Notes: a model not told the origin generated them from the sequence alone. A DNA stretch of 64,000 nucleotides from Sipunculus nudus (GCA_026874595.1 CM049317.1:12626882-12690881); one strand, 5' to 3'. Counted from the stretch's first letter, positions 1 through 12,233 are shown. Translations and numbers: made by a program.

Positions 1-307
1 CCAGTTTGCACAGATTTCTTCTCAAGAGATATTGCTGTTTAAGAATTATCAGTAAAGACATCTTTTCCCCACAATGATTTCGGGCTTCCAAATATTTCCA
101 TGTCACAGGTAAAAATAGAGTGAAGTGAGTAGGCCCTAGATGGAGTCCATGAAAATATGTTGGATCAGAATTGTTTCAAGGCAAAAGTACACCAACATAT
201 TGATGGTAAAGTTTCTTATAAAATAAATGTTTATTTAAAGGCCGTATGAAATTCATTATTATTTGAATTGTGACAATTTGATTTTAAGTTTGATATTTAG
301 TAAAGCG

Positions 308-334
308 AAGGAGATTACAGACTGTAATCTCCTT
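308..334. repeat. Perfect 13-bp palindrome with one-base centre
   Basis: The arms aaggagattacag and ctgtaatctcctt are exact inverse complements around a single A. It sits in the gene A intron, 111 bases before the TIR exon. Function unknown. Confidence 0.75.
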
Positions 335-445
335 GGTAAAGCCATCCAACAATCCTTAAATGAAAGAGGTATGTTTTTTGTAGGAACAACCCCTGGCTGA
401 AGGGTAATGTGACGCTTCTAATACATGTGTACGTTATTGTTTCAG

Positions 446-537
446 GTGTAAGCGAACAGTGATTGTGTTATCACCGGACTATATATTATCAGAACAGTGC
501 CAGTTTGAGATTAGATATGCTACAGCACTCACGTCAG
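446..537 (+). CDS. Gene A exon, middle of TIR domain (92 nt)
   Basis: The exon starts after a ttcag acceptor and ends at g|gtaatt. The first base completes a split codon, followed by 30 codons and one base (phase 2 in, phase 1 out), exactly as in gene B exon 6. It encodes the conserved IVLSP strand and the QCQFEIRYA segment. Confidence 0.88.
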
Positions 538-3500
538 GTAATTAAGATTTCAGAAAAAAAAGTTATTGATCTATGGATTGCCATCTCTATTCTCTGTGGG
601 TCATTTATATTTTGTCAGTTAGATCCTAGTCCTCAGTAATCTATATTATAATTGATGGTGGTCCCACATTTGTCAAGTAACACCTCAGTGACCACACCTC
701 TGATAATGATATACACATTTTTTATCTTGATTTGTCAGGAATGATGCCGGGTATGTACTTAGGGGAGTCAGATCCCATATTTCCCTCTAAATGGTGAAAA
801 TTATTTTTGAAGAGGCTATTGTAGCACCACCTATAAGTGACTGTGTTTGTTTATCAAGTGGATGAGCTTGCAGTGCCACCTGTCATAATTGTAATAAAGC
901 TAAACTGGTTTTCAAGTGCAAAATAATGAAAGGGTTATCAGCTATTGTTGCTCTTGCCCCAATCTCTTCAAAACAATCATAAATGTATCATAGACAGTGA
1001 CCATGAACTGTGTAGTATGTATATGCACTTTGACCAGTTCATTACAAGTTCTAGGTTTGTTCATATACTAGTATTCTTGAAACAAGGTGCTGCAATAGCC
1101 CCTCTGGAATTATCAGAAAATGTGGGAAATAACCCTCCTCCTTTAAAAACCTGCTTTCTCCCTCCCCAAGCATTTCCAAGTTTAGGCCATGGAGGAGAGA
1201 AGTGACCACTGTCAGTTATAGTGCAGATGAAGCACTTTTTTAGCTCAGCTGACTTTCAGTCATGCTGGGCTATAGCCATGGGTCTTTGTCCGGCGTCCTT
1301 CCGTCTGTCCGTCCAGCCGGCTGTCCGGGCCAGCCGGCCATTAGCAGGGTACAAATCGTAACCATAGGGGCTAGGGCTATGAACCCTATGCAGTCTTAGA
1401 GGTTCTAAAAAGATCTCCTTGCAAACCTGAAATTAGGTAACTGCGACCTATATTCTCGAAGTTATGGGGTGTGTTTGCACCTCCCAGAAATAATTCTTTT
1501 AGCCAAAATTTTCATCCCAAACCTTCCATCTTTCACATACAGCTCACCTACCAACAGAGGAAGAACCATAATTATTTTGAGGGCAAAGGTCAAGGTCACA
1601 GAACCAACTTCTTTGAAAAGCCTCAGGATGCATTTTAAGCCAAACCTTTCATCCCAATTCTTTGATCTTTCACATATAGCTCACCTACTAAGTGGGAGAA
1701 GAATCCTATAGATGTTGAGGTCACAAGGTCAAAGGTCAGGGTCACAGGATCCACTTCTTTGAAAAGGTTGTGGACACATTTCAAGCTAGACCTTTCATTC
1801 CAAACCTTTCAGCACTGATATCGCTTCTCTGCCAACAGGGAAAAAGACCTGTTGATTTTGAGGTCAAAGGTCAAGTTCACAGCACCCTCTTCTCTCGTGG
1901 AGTCATTTTCAGCAAACTTTTCAATCTATACTTTCCATCTGTCATATATGGCTTACCTACCAATAGGAGAAGAAGCCTATTGATGTTGAGTTCAAAAGGT
2001 CAAAGGTCAAGGTCACAATATTGTTCTAAATGCTTGTGAACATATTTCAAGTGAAACTCTTCAACCCAAACCTTCAGTCTTTCACATATTCCACATCTAT
2101 GCATCACTGAAATTGATTCAGACTTCATATTTATGGGTCTTTTTGCATGAAGAAATAACTAATTGATTTTGAGGTCAGCTGGTCAGGAGGTTAAAGGTGG
2201 CAGGTCTAAATTATTCACTCATTGGTTGCCAAGTAATTACACCCAGCCAGATGTAAGTGGTTAGTAGTTACCCATCATTTAGAAAGAATCCAGTTGATAT
2301 GTGGGCAAAAGGCCAAGGTCATAGGTCAGGGATGTTCACAATAACTTATTTTGTAGACCATCTCTATTTTTCTTGTTTTCTTGTATATATAACCATATGG
2401 CACTCACAACTGGAACATCTCACTATGTGCCCATAATTGTCAGTGACACTTGTGATATATGACTCCCTTTTGTATCAGCTCATGGAGTGATAAGTGCATA
2501 AAGAAAACACTGTTGCCGGAATGCTTTGGCCAGGCATTAAGACTATGAGAGTTAAGTGTTAAGTTTAGCTACTGATTTATAAAATGATGGGAACATTTTG
2601 CAGTTTATATCATGGAATCATAGCAATAAACTTAGTTTTCTAGATATCTGAATATTATTATACAAATCATCAGATATACTAGCAAGTGTTTGTTCTGATA
2701 ATATGTGGGTCTTTACCTGGATTTAGGATGGCTTTATTTGATTACAAGACTCTTAGTGATGCTTTCTGCATTTCTTAACTTTTAGGTTTTGCAGTTTACC
2801 TACCCTGCTGACCCCATTGAATAGCTGATAATTAAAACAAATTGGACTTGCACTCTTTACATTTGCATGTTCATTAATCTGATATGAGAGCTCTCCAACC
2901 TGATCATGCCTTTTGAATAGTTTTGGACATTTATAACTGTTACATTCTTTGAAGCAATTGCTACAAGTTTAGTGTCTTATTGGAGGATGTGTGACTTGTC
3001 AGAAAACCATTATGTTTGCCAGGTAGCCATTTTAGAAATCCTTTTGCCAGGACAGTTTCTGTGATTTTTTTATGATGTTTGGTCCCTTTTAGAGGATGTT
3101 TGTTCAATTTCCGACCTGTCAGAAATCCAATATGGCTCAGTACAGTTGGCTTGTATTGAATAAAAATTAATATGGAAGCACCCATTTCACAATAATTCTT
3201 GCATGGATTTCCTTATCTTTTGCTATATTTTGATCTTATATGTGGCCTGTGTGGTATTTCTTTTGAGACTGAAAGGTATCAAGCAAGCTGTGGGATTAGT
3301 TCCTGATAGCTCAACAACCATACATTTTGCCTCAGACCATCATTCACTATGTTTTAACCAGACATATATGATAAGAATTTATGGCAATGTAGAAAGTTTA
3401 AACAAAATTGGCATATAGGTTCTGCAACAATTTTACTAGAAGTTGTGAATTGCAGCCTATGATGTCGCAGGTCATGCTTGGCAGCTGAGCGTCATGACCC

Positions 3501-4723
3501 ATGGGTCACTTGTTTGTATTCTTCCTACAAGTTGGTAATATTTCACATATTTGATTTAGGAACTTCTTTGCCAAAGGGTGCTGCACAAAAGTTTAATTCT
3601 TTTTTTTTTTTGTATTACCCATTTCAAACAAATTTATGGTGTATATGTGACATGTGATAGCTTATTCCTAATCCCCTCATAGTTTCAAGGATACCATCCG
3701 CCTTTCTCAGGTTAGTGTAGTTTATGCATGGTTTGTTCTCTTCAAAATACAACCTCTCTCACATCAAGTGATCAGAGTGCATTTCTTTCAAAAAAAAAGC
3801 TCTCATCCACCCCAGTTTAGTTCTGAGTCTCACCAAAAGGAGGCAGCTCAAACAGGTGTCAGCCTTAATGGCATGCTGTTCTGAAATTTGCTAAAAGAAA
3901 ACACTTGCCCACAAGAAATTTTCTCAGTCATTTGAAAGAAAAAAGTCTAGATTGTGCTCTAGTCAAAGAGTGTTTCATTACAAACAGGCAACACAATTGA
4001 CAAGAAAAGATATTTTATGCATATTATATAGAGCCATTTTAGTTAAACTTTTCTTTCATTAAGAAAAATGTGGAATATTTATTTTTATAAATTATTTTTT
4101 GTCAGGTTAAATGTTTGTTTAGTAAACCCAAAGTGGCAGAATTATTAATATAGTTGATTATTTTATGATTATATTGTATTAATTTTATGTAATATTATTT
4201 AATATCATATTATTTTATATTATTATATTGTTTTATATCATATTATATATTTCTGTATGAAATGATAAAGATATTAAATTGAATTATACTTTTTTTAGTA
4301 TGATTTGCTATAATATTTATTGATAATAATTGCATAATAAATTATATTAAATGTCATGAAATTTTATTATATTGTATTTTATTATGTACTTCAGATGCTG
4401 GCAAGAAGAAGATAGTGCCAATATTATACAAAAAGTGTCAGATTCCTCACACGCTGCATTTTCTAACATTACTAGACTATACAAAGACTGCGTTTCAAAA
4501 TTGTTTCTGGGACCGGTTATATAAAACCCTGAAAAGTAAAGTATTGGAAGATTCATCATTTAATTCTGAATCAGACTTATCTTCCATATCATTCAGGCCA
4601 AAACGGCGGAATGCTATTCGTAGGAAAACGCAAAGTTCACTCAATGGGCTGTCGTCCTCTGTGTCAAGTAGTTCATCGTCTGAACTTGAAGTGAGTACGT
4701 CATCTCAAGGATCCAAGAGCTGA
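446..4723 (+). CDS. MyD88-like: MyD88-like adaptor, gene A, 3' part only (two last coding exons: 446-537, 4395-4723)
   Basis: This is the C-terminal half of a TIR domain and the tail of a MyD88-type adaptor; the 5' exons lie outside the window. Exon 446-537 (92 nt, after ttcag, before gtaatt) encodes the TIR segment with C-K-R-T-V-I-V-L-S-P and Q-C-Q-F-E-I-R-Y-A. Exon 4395-4723 (after cttcag) encodes D-A-G-K-K-K-I-V-P-I-L, the box 3 'FW' in QNCFWDRL, and ends at a TGA. The 92-nt exon has exactly the length and phase of exon 6 of gene B. The tail after the TIR is rich in serine and basic residues and shares a short patch (S/T-D-L-x-S-I, then N-A-I) with gene B. By family knowledge it would act in the cytoplasm, linking Toll-like receptors to IRAK kinases. 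The death domain is not visible here, so a TIR-only relative is possible, but the exon structure and sequence match MyD88. Confidence 0.88.
1236..3515 (+). mobile_element. Non-autonomous repeat element with agctcagctga / cagctgagc ends (copy 1)
   Basis: The left end, in a T-run, is ttttttagctcagctgact followed by a gtccgtc-type leader. The right end is cagctgagcgtcatgaccc then atgggtcacttgttt. The same two ends bound another element at 5059-8042, which supports a mobile family. The interior from about 1580 to 2330 is a diverged tandem array of about 140-bp period (aggtcaaaggtcaaggtcac...cctttcatcc...). There is no transposase ORF. It lies inside the last intron of gene A. Confidence 0.7.
1580..2335 (+). 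repeat. Diverged ~140-bp tandem repeat with AGGTCA half-sites
   Basis: Units restart near 1588, 1729, 1870, 2007 and 2310. Each has runs of aggtca; three contain the direct repeat AGGTCA-A-AGGTCA at 1726-1738, 1861-1873 and 1997-2009. This is part of the mobile element in the gene A intron. Confidence 0.65.
4395..4723 (+). CDS. Gene A terminal coding exon (TIR box 3 and tail)
   Basis: The acceptor is cttcag|AT, and G plus AT gives the split Asp codon. There are 108 further codons and then TGA at 4721-4723. It carries the last part of the TIR (VPILYKKC, then FWDRLYKTLKSK) and a tail of about 60 residues with long serine runs. I see no AATAAA close behind the stop; the 3' UTR length is unknown. 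Confidence 0.88.
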
Positions 4724-5058
4724 CTGGAATGTGGATGACCTTCACCTTTGAAAGGCAGACAGTGCTTTTAGGAAATTTGAAATTAATTAATACATTTATT
4801 TTTTATAATTGATTTTATGTAAAATTAGTTTATTAAGTGGTGCTTAGTTGAAATTGTTTTGATACAAGGATGGCTTAATTGATGCAAGTAATAACCTAAT
4901 CTACTTTAACTAAAACTGGAGACTTGGTTCACAATACAAAATTTTTGAATTTGCAATGTTATAAGGAGTGTCCTTATGTGATGTAATCAATAACCTTTAA
5001 TGAATCAAGCATGGACCTTCATTGGTATAAAAACCTACTTTATTTCTAAAGCATGGTG
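4724..5058. other. 3' flank / possible 3' UTR of gene A, AT-rich, nothing else seen
   Basis: AT-rich sequence follows the gene A stop. I see no open frame, no RNA gene and no clear polyadenylation hexamer. Confidence 0.5.
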
Positions 5059-5714
5059 TTTTTTTAGCTCAGCTGACTATAAGTCATCTGAGCTATAGTT
5101 GTGGTCCATTGTTTGTCGACCGTTCGTCTGTCTGTCCGTCAATGTGGCACATTTTGAAACCATAAGACCTAGGAATCTAAAATTTGGCATAATGTTAGAT
5201 GTCCCAAAGATCTCCTACCAAGCCGAAAACTGGGTCTTTGCGATTTCGTTCCTTTAAGAAATTAAGGAAAAACCTCAATGTTTTATTAAAAACCTATTTT
5301 CACTCTTTAGGACTGTATAATATCAAAACCAGTTGTCTGTTTTTCCTCATATTTAACCCTATGTACATGCCAGAAATTAAGTCTGTTAAGTATAATTTCT
5401 TTAAGTTATGGGCCCGAACTTAATGGACTTTGTAAAAAATCAGGAAAAATATTTACTCACTTAGCATGAAAAATTTTGAAACTAGAGTCTATTTTCCCAA
5501 GTATATAACTATGTTTAATTAAGATTCAATTGTTTACCCAAAATTAGATATGAATTTCGTAAATTTTTTTAAGTTATTAGAATAAAAATTAAATCAGTAC
5601 CTTAAATTTTGCCCAACTTTGACCATGGCACTTTTTATGCCCCCGCCACAAAGTGGCCGGGGCATATAGTTTTACCCATGTCCGTCATTCCGTCATTCAA
5701 AAATCAAACAGTTG

Positions 5715-6795
5715 TACGGACTTTTTTTCGCAATGCCTGCAGATATTGGCCTGATTTTTGGTGTGTGGGCAGATAATGACCAGTTACAGATCGAGTTCAC
5801 GTTTCGTCCCGATTGACCTACTTTTGACCGTTTTAAGGCTCCTAAACTTGGAAAATTTCATGAAAAATAGAAATTTTCATGACAAATACACATGTACGTA
5901 CTTTTTTTCGCAATGCCTGCAGATATTGGCCTGATTTTTGGTGTGTGGGCAGATAATGACCAGTTACAGATTGAGTTCGCGTTTCATCCCGATTGACCTA
6001 CTTTTGACCGTTTTACGGCTCCTAAACTTAGAAAATTTCATGAAAAATAGAAATTTTCATGACAAATATACATGTACGGACTTTTTTTCGCAATGCCTGC
6101 AGATATTGGCCTGATTTTTGGTGTGTGGGCAGATAATGACCAGGTACAGATCGAGTTCGCGTTTCATCCTGGTTGACCTACTTTTGACCGTTTTATGGCT
6201 CCTAAACTTGGAAAATTTCATGAAAAATAGAAATTTTCATGACAAATACACATGTACGGACTTTTTTTCCCAATGCCTGCAGATATTGGCCTGATTTTTG
6301 GTGTGTGGGCAGATAATGACCAGTTACAGATCGAGTTCGCGTTTCGTCCTGGTTGACCTACTTTTGACTGTTTTACGGCTCCTAAACTTGGAAAATTTCA
6401 TGAAAAATAGAAATTTTCATGACAAATACACATGTACGGACTTTTTTTCCCAGTGCCTGCAGATATTGGCCTGATTTTTGGTGTGTGGGCAGATAATGAC
6501 CAGTTACAGATCGAGTTCGCATTTTGTCCCGATTGACCTACTTTTGACGGTTTTACTGCTCCTAAACTTAGAAAAATTCATGAAAAATAGAAATTTTCAT
6601 GACAAATACACATGTACGGACTTTTTTTCGCAATGCCTGCAGATATTGGCCTGATTTTTGGTGTGTTGGCAGATAATGACCAGTTACAGATCGAGTTCGC
6701 GTTTAGTCCCGGTTGACCTACTTTTGACTGTTTTACAGCTCCTAAACTTAGAAAAATTCATGAAAAATAGAAATTTTCATGACAAATACACATGT
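5715..6795 (+). repeat. 180-bp tandem satellite, six near-identical units
   Basis: The marker ctttttttcg(c)caatgcctgc recurs at 5720, 5900, 6080, 6260, 6440 and 6620, exactly 180 bases apart. Each unit holds cagatattggcctgattttt, a cagttacagatcgagttcgc segment and gaaattttcatgacaaatac. Units differ by a few substitutions only. Two diverged units follow at 7487-7860. Confidence 0.95.
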
Positions 6796-6806
6796 ACAGC
6801 CGTTTT

Positions 6807-7487
6807 TAGCCCTTAGCTCATAGGCTGATGGGCTATTGTCGTCACCCAAGCTGTCTGTCTGTCCGTCCGTCCATCTGTCTGTCCAGTGTCTGTCCGTCCG
6901 TCTGTTCCACGTCTGTTAACTTTTACCTTGTGAGCGGGATATCTCTAAAAGGATTCACCGTTGGAATTTTATTTCAGCAGTGAAGATGTATATTGATAAA
7001 ATCTCGGTCAAGTTCAAAGATGGGTGACCTTGACCCATTTTTCTACATTTTAGAGCTGATTATAGAAAAACACTCAGAAGTTTATATCTCAGGAACAATT
7101 GTGTGGATTTTCACAAAACTTACTATGATCATTGGGACTGATGGTCTGTATGTGCTGCACAATTTTGGTAGCGCCACCTGCAATTTCTGATTTTTTAATG
7201 AAATTTTAGTGGATTTTTCCAATTTTGGCCTTTTGTGCAGGATATCTCCAAAGGTATTCAACACAGGAACTTCATTTCTTCAGTGCTATTGCATTATATT
7301 TACAAACTCTTGGTCAAGTTCAATGATGGGTGATCTTGACCTACTTTTCAAGGTCACAGAGCTTAGTATAGAAAAAAACTTAGGAGCTTATTTCTCAGGA
7401 AGCATTTGGTGGATTGTTATGAAACATGGTATATACCTGTCCAATTTAAATTTATAAATGATTATCAACTTTTGCTAATATTCTAGT
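6807..7487 (+). mobile_element. Third-level insertion inside the 180-bp satellite
   Basis: The satellite unit stops at catgtac(agccgttttt) and resumes at tcgcaatgc near 7488, in the same phase of the unit. The inserted DNA starts agcccttagctcataggctg with a gtctgtctgtccgtccgtcc leader. It contains two diverged copies of a ~300-bp segment (caagttcaaagatgggtgac / caagttcaatgatgggtgat). No coding region. Confidence 0.65.
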
Positions 7488-8042
7488 TTCGCAATGCAGT
7501 GCTTACAGATACTGTAATGTTTGGTCTGTGGGCGCATAATGACCCCTTACAGATCGAGTTTGCGTTTCATCCCAGTTAACCTATTTTTCACCATATGACA
7601 GATCCTGAACATAGAAATTTTCATGAAAGACAGAAGTTTTCATGAAAAATGCACATATATGGACTTTTTTTCACAATGCCTGCAGATACTGGCCTGATTT
7701 TTGGTGTGTTGCTTGATAATGACCCTTTACAGATCGAGTTTGCATTTTGCCCTTGTTGACCTACTTTTGACCATACAACACCTCCTGAACTTAAAAAATT
7801 TTACAAAATTTAACAAATGTTTCTAATTTGCCCCAGGTGGGGGCATTCGTGTCGTTCCGACACATCTAGTTTTTTTTCCTGTAAGTACCATTGATTTAAT
7901 TTTCACAGCATGTTAACATAAGTATTTAATTTGTTTAAATCTGAAATTTGAAATATCAATCATACAAACCAACCATGGCCGATATTACCTCTTCCTCTTA
8001 CACTTATTCAGCTGAGCACCGTGACCCATGGGTTTCTTGTTT

Positions 8043-9250
8043 GCTGATTGAAATATTCATCACCTTGGCTGATGGATAGTCATCTTGTATTGTTCTCAGC
8101 CTTGACCTTTATTGATGTAAGCACTGACTTTCATTAATGTAAAGTGACATTAACACTGATATTTTTTTTTACGTTAATGTGAATTCTTCTGTATATCACC
8201 ATTGATTTTATTGTTTGAGGCCTTGAGCTTCATAAACCTGAATTCCTTGATACAATAGTTGACATTTGATTAATAAGATTTATAAGCTTCATATTAGAAT
8301 GTATAGATCATGATAGATCTGTTTTTTCCTGTACCACCATGTACTTTATTTACATGTGTCTTTGTGGATATTTTTATTGAACAGTTATCAAATTGATTGA
8401 TCAGTACTGAGCTTCCATTGACCTCACGGTTGACCTTCATTGATGTAAGCTTTAACCTGCTTTAATGAAACTTGACATTGATGTAAGCTGCCTTTGATAT
8501 TTCATCTCCTGCAGTCTCTAAGTGATGAAACTTGGGTATCTTTTGTAAACTGAAATGTCAGAGGCATTATGTTGTTTTTGATTTCATATATTATTTTCCA
8601 TCACATTTTGTTTTCTCAAATAATGTGTATTATAATATAGATTATTAAATAATTTGTATTACAAAATAGAGAATTTTTGAAAAACCTGTTATACTATTGA
8701 TTCTGTGCTAAAATTACATATTTTACCTGGCAAAAATAAAAATGAAAAGGTCAGATGCTAGCCGTGTATGTACGACTTCTGCTGATCTAATTATTTACAG
8801 TCAGTTGACCAGTTTCATTTAATGCTCTTGGTCACATGTTGTGGATTATATGGGATATTCTTGAGGATTCATCCCTTCAGGCACTTTATTTCGAAGCAGA
8901 TGTAAGGGTTAGATGTTGTTCATTGTTTCTAGTCAATTTTCACATGTAATGCCTGTGTTATTATTAATACATGTTATAAACATGTAATACGTTATGTCAT
9001 TACGTCATTATAACATCATCACAACAAATCAGTCATCATCATATAAAAATAACATATCATCACATAATGTCTTTGTCATCAGGGTAGCCATCTAAATGGA
9101 GGTATCAGAATACTTTAATATTTTTTTCCAGCTTTTTAAAAACTTTTAATGAGATCCTTGTCTTTCAAAAAACCTGTGACATGACATGTACTTGTAAATC
9201 AATATCATAAATAAATCTATGAAAGAATGTGATTAACCTGTACATATTTC
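8043..9250. other. Intergenic AT-rich DNA, no gene seen
   Basis: AT-rich sequence with loose 'ttgacctt/cattgatgtaagc' repetitions at 8100-8490. There is no conserved protein, RNA or element end that I can support. Confidence 0.5.
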
Positions 9251-10036
9251 TTATGATGTGTCCCCTCGCATCGGGGGAGATATGTTGTGTTTGATCTGTC
9301 ATTGTCAGTGTCCGTAGTCGTTTGTGTCATATCTTGTCAATGCAATAACAGTTGAACCACTAACTATTTTATCATGAAATTTGACATTTAAATTTCTTCT
9401 AGCAATATCTTGATGAGATCAGAAACCAGTGACTTTGACCACCATCAAGGTGAAATAGGCCAAAATTAAATTTTCTGTGAACCTCATAATTTTTTTAAGT
9501 TTCACATCATCTGCCCCTCTCCCCAAAATTTGTACTGGACCTTCAAGGTCAAATCTGCGATATTATTACTCATTGTTTCAACAATGTCTTGTGAGTGTGG
9601 TAGCTTTTGAAGCACTGCAAATTCTTTCCTCAATTTTGACATGCGAGTTGTTTCAACAAGTTCTCGAAAAATTGGGGACCTTGCTCTTCAATGTCAAATC
9701 AGTCGGAACAGAAATCATCTGTGAATGCTATAACTATTGAACCACTCATTATATAATATCATGAAATTTAACCATGAAATGTTTCTACCAAAAACTGAGA
9801 GTTTGAAAACCAGTGACCTTGACCCATCTTTCAGGTCAAATCAGCTGGAATAAAATTTTTTTGTGAATGCTATAACTTGAGAACCATTCAGTATATTTTT
9901 ATGAACTTTGATTCATGGAATGCTTCTACCAATAGCTCGGAATTGTTCAAAAACCAGTGACCTTGACCATCTTCAAGAATAAATCAGCTGAAATATATTT
10001 TGTTAACACTAACTTTTGAGTTACTCAGTATATTTT

Positions 10037-12233
10037 TTTGTCACCCACTCTGCGGTGCGGGGGACATTGATTAGGGTCTGTCTGTCTGTGCGTCTGTCTG
10101 ACTTTTTGTCCATCCGTCAGGTTTCGTTTCCATGCGATAAATTTCCGAAGGCTAAATATTATCTGATTTCATTCAAATTTTGGTAGGTGATTCCTCCCAT
10201 GCTTACCTTGGTCGGGATTGGTTCTGGAGTGTCTGCCTTATGTCTGTCACTTTGCCTGTCTGTCAGGTTTTCTTTTCCGTCTGATAACTTTCTTAAATAT
10301 TATCCGATTTCATCCAAATATGAGTCATTGATTGCTCTCATGCATACCTTGGTTGGGATTGGTTTTGGAGTGTCTGGCTTCTGTCTGTCTGTCTGTCACT
10401 TTGTCTGTCTGGTTTTCATTTCTGTGTGATAACTTTCCTAAATATTATCCAATTTCATCCAAATTTGGGTCATTGATTGCTCTCATGCATACCTTGGTTA
10501 GGATTGGTTTTGGAGTGTCTGGCTTCTGTCTGTCTCTCCGTCTTTTTTTTCTGTCTGTCAGGTTTTCATTTCTGTGTGATAACTTTCCTAAATATTATCT
10601 GATTTCATTCAAATTTTGGTAACTGATTGCTCTCATGCATACCTTGGTTGGAATTGGTTTTGGAGTGTCTGGCTTTTGTCTGTCTGTCACTGTCTGTCTG
10701 TCAGGTTTTTGTTTCCGTGCGATAACTTTCCTAAATATTATCTGATTTCATCCAGATTTGGGTCACTGATTGCAATCTCTCATGCATACCTTGGTTGGGA
10801 TTGGTTTTGGAATGTCTGGCTTCTGTCCATCTGTCTGTCTTTCACTTTGTCTGTCTGTCTGTCAGGTTTTCATTTCTGTGTGATAACTTTCCTAAATATT
10901 ATCCAATTCATTCAAATCTTAGTCAGTGATTCCTCTCATGCTTACCTTGGTTGGGATTGGTTTTGGAGTGTCTGGCTTCTGTCTATCTGTCTGTCTGTCA
11001 CTTTGTCTGTCTGTCAGGTTTTCATTTCTGTGTGATAACTTTCCTAAATATCCGATTTCATCCAAATTTGAGTCATTGATTGCTCTCATGCATACCTTGG
11101 TTGGGATTGGTTTTGGAGTGTCTTGCTTCTGTCTGTCTGTCTGTCACTTTGTCTGTCTGTCAGGTTTTCATTTCTGTGTGATAACTTTCCTAAATATTAT
11201 CCAATTTCATCCAAATTTGGGTCATTGATTGCTCTCATGCATACCTTGGTTGGAATTGGTTTTGGAGTGTTTGGCTTCTGTCTGTCTGTCTGTCACTTTG
11301 TATGTCTGTCAGGTTTTCATTTCTGTGTGATAACTTTCCTAAATATTATCCGATTTCATTCAAATTTAGGTCATTGATTGTTCTCATGCATACCTTGTTT
11401 AGGATTGGATTTGGAGTGTCTGGCTTCTGTCTGTCTGTCCATCTTTTTTTTTCTGTCTGTCAGGTTTTCATTTCTGTGTGATAACTTTCCTAAATATTAT
11501 CAGATTTCATCCAAATTGAGTCATGGATTGCTCTCATGCATACCTTGGTTGGGATTGGTTTTGGAGTGTCTGGCTTCTGTCTGTCTGTCTGTCACTTTGT
11601 CTGTCTGTCTGGTTTTCATTTCTGTGTGATAACATTCCTAAATATTATCCAATTTCATCCAAATTTGGGTCATTGATTGTACTCATGCATACCTTGGTTG
11701 GGATTGGTTTTGAAGTGTCTGGCTTCTGTCTGTCTGTCTGTCACTTTGTCTGTCTGGTTTTCATTTCTGTGTGATAACATTCCTAAATATTATCCAATTT
11801 CATCCAAATTTGGGTCATTGATTGTACTCATGCATACCTTGGTTGGGATTGGTTTTGAAGTGTCTGGCTTCTGTCTGTCTGTCTGTCACTTTGTCTGTCT
11901 GGTTTTCATTTCTGTGTGATAACTTTCCTAAATATTATCCGATTTCATTCAAATTTAGGTCATTGATTGTTCTCATGCATACCTTGGTTAGGATTGGTTT
12001 TGGAGTGTCTGGCTTCCGCTGTCTGTCAGTCTTTTTTTTCTGCCTGTTAGGTTTTCATTTCTGTGTGATAACTTTTCTAAATATTATCCGATTTCATTCA
12101 AATTTTGGGCAGTGATTGCTCTCATGCATACCTTGGTTGGGATTAGTTTTGGAGTGTCTGTCTGTCAGTCCTTTATCAAGCATGAAAAACAAAATATCCC
12201 AAAGCGGGGGACATTAATTCAACGAATTTGCTT
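10037..12233 (+). mobile_element. Inserted element with gcgggggacatt terminal repeats and a ~147-bp satellite core
   Basis: The left end is gtcacccactctgcggtgcg then ggggacattgatt. The right end carries the direct repeat gcgggggacattaatt followed by caacgaatttgctt. It sits in the T-run of the host phrase: cagtatattttt stops on the left and tttttataaaatttgataac continues on the right. The open frames inside it (rich in CLSVCHFVC-type residues) are only the translated satellite. Confidence 0.8.
10170..12175 (+). repeat. ~147-bp tandem satellite, about 14 units
   Basis: The marker ataccttggttgggattggt recurs roughly every 145-152 bases from 10201 to 12130. Each unit has gtctgtctgtcactttgtct, a gttttcatttctgtgtgata segment and aactttcctaaatattatcc. 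Unit length varies with the number of gtct tetramers. Confidence 0.93.

Larger units (their letters stand above)
5636..7870 (+). mobile_element. Element 'tatgcccccgcc' with a 180-bp satellite core, nested in the previous element
   Basis: It begins tatgcccccgccacaaagtg, followed by ggccggggcatatagtttt. It ends ccccaggtgggggcattcg then tgtcgttccgacacatctag. The start and end are related GC-rich 'gccccc' motifs. It is flanked by T-runs of the host element. The core is the 180-bp tandem array, with two more diverged units after a further insertion at about 6807-7487. Confidence 0.7.
5059..8042 (+). mobile_element. Non-autonomous repeat element (copy 2 of the agctcagctga family), carrying nested insertions
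   Basis: The left end ttttttagctcagctgac at 5059 and the right end cagctgagc...tgacccatgggtttcttgttt at 8009-8042 match the element at 1236-3515, while the interiors differ. The element body is interrupted by a second element at 5636-7870. No coding potential was recognised. Confidence 0.65.

Noticed and set aside
10187-12115. Family of Cys-rich small open frames
   Set aside because: All are the same satellite unit translated; lengths follow the repeat and not a gene.
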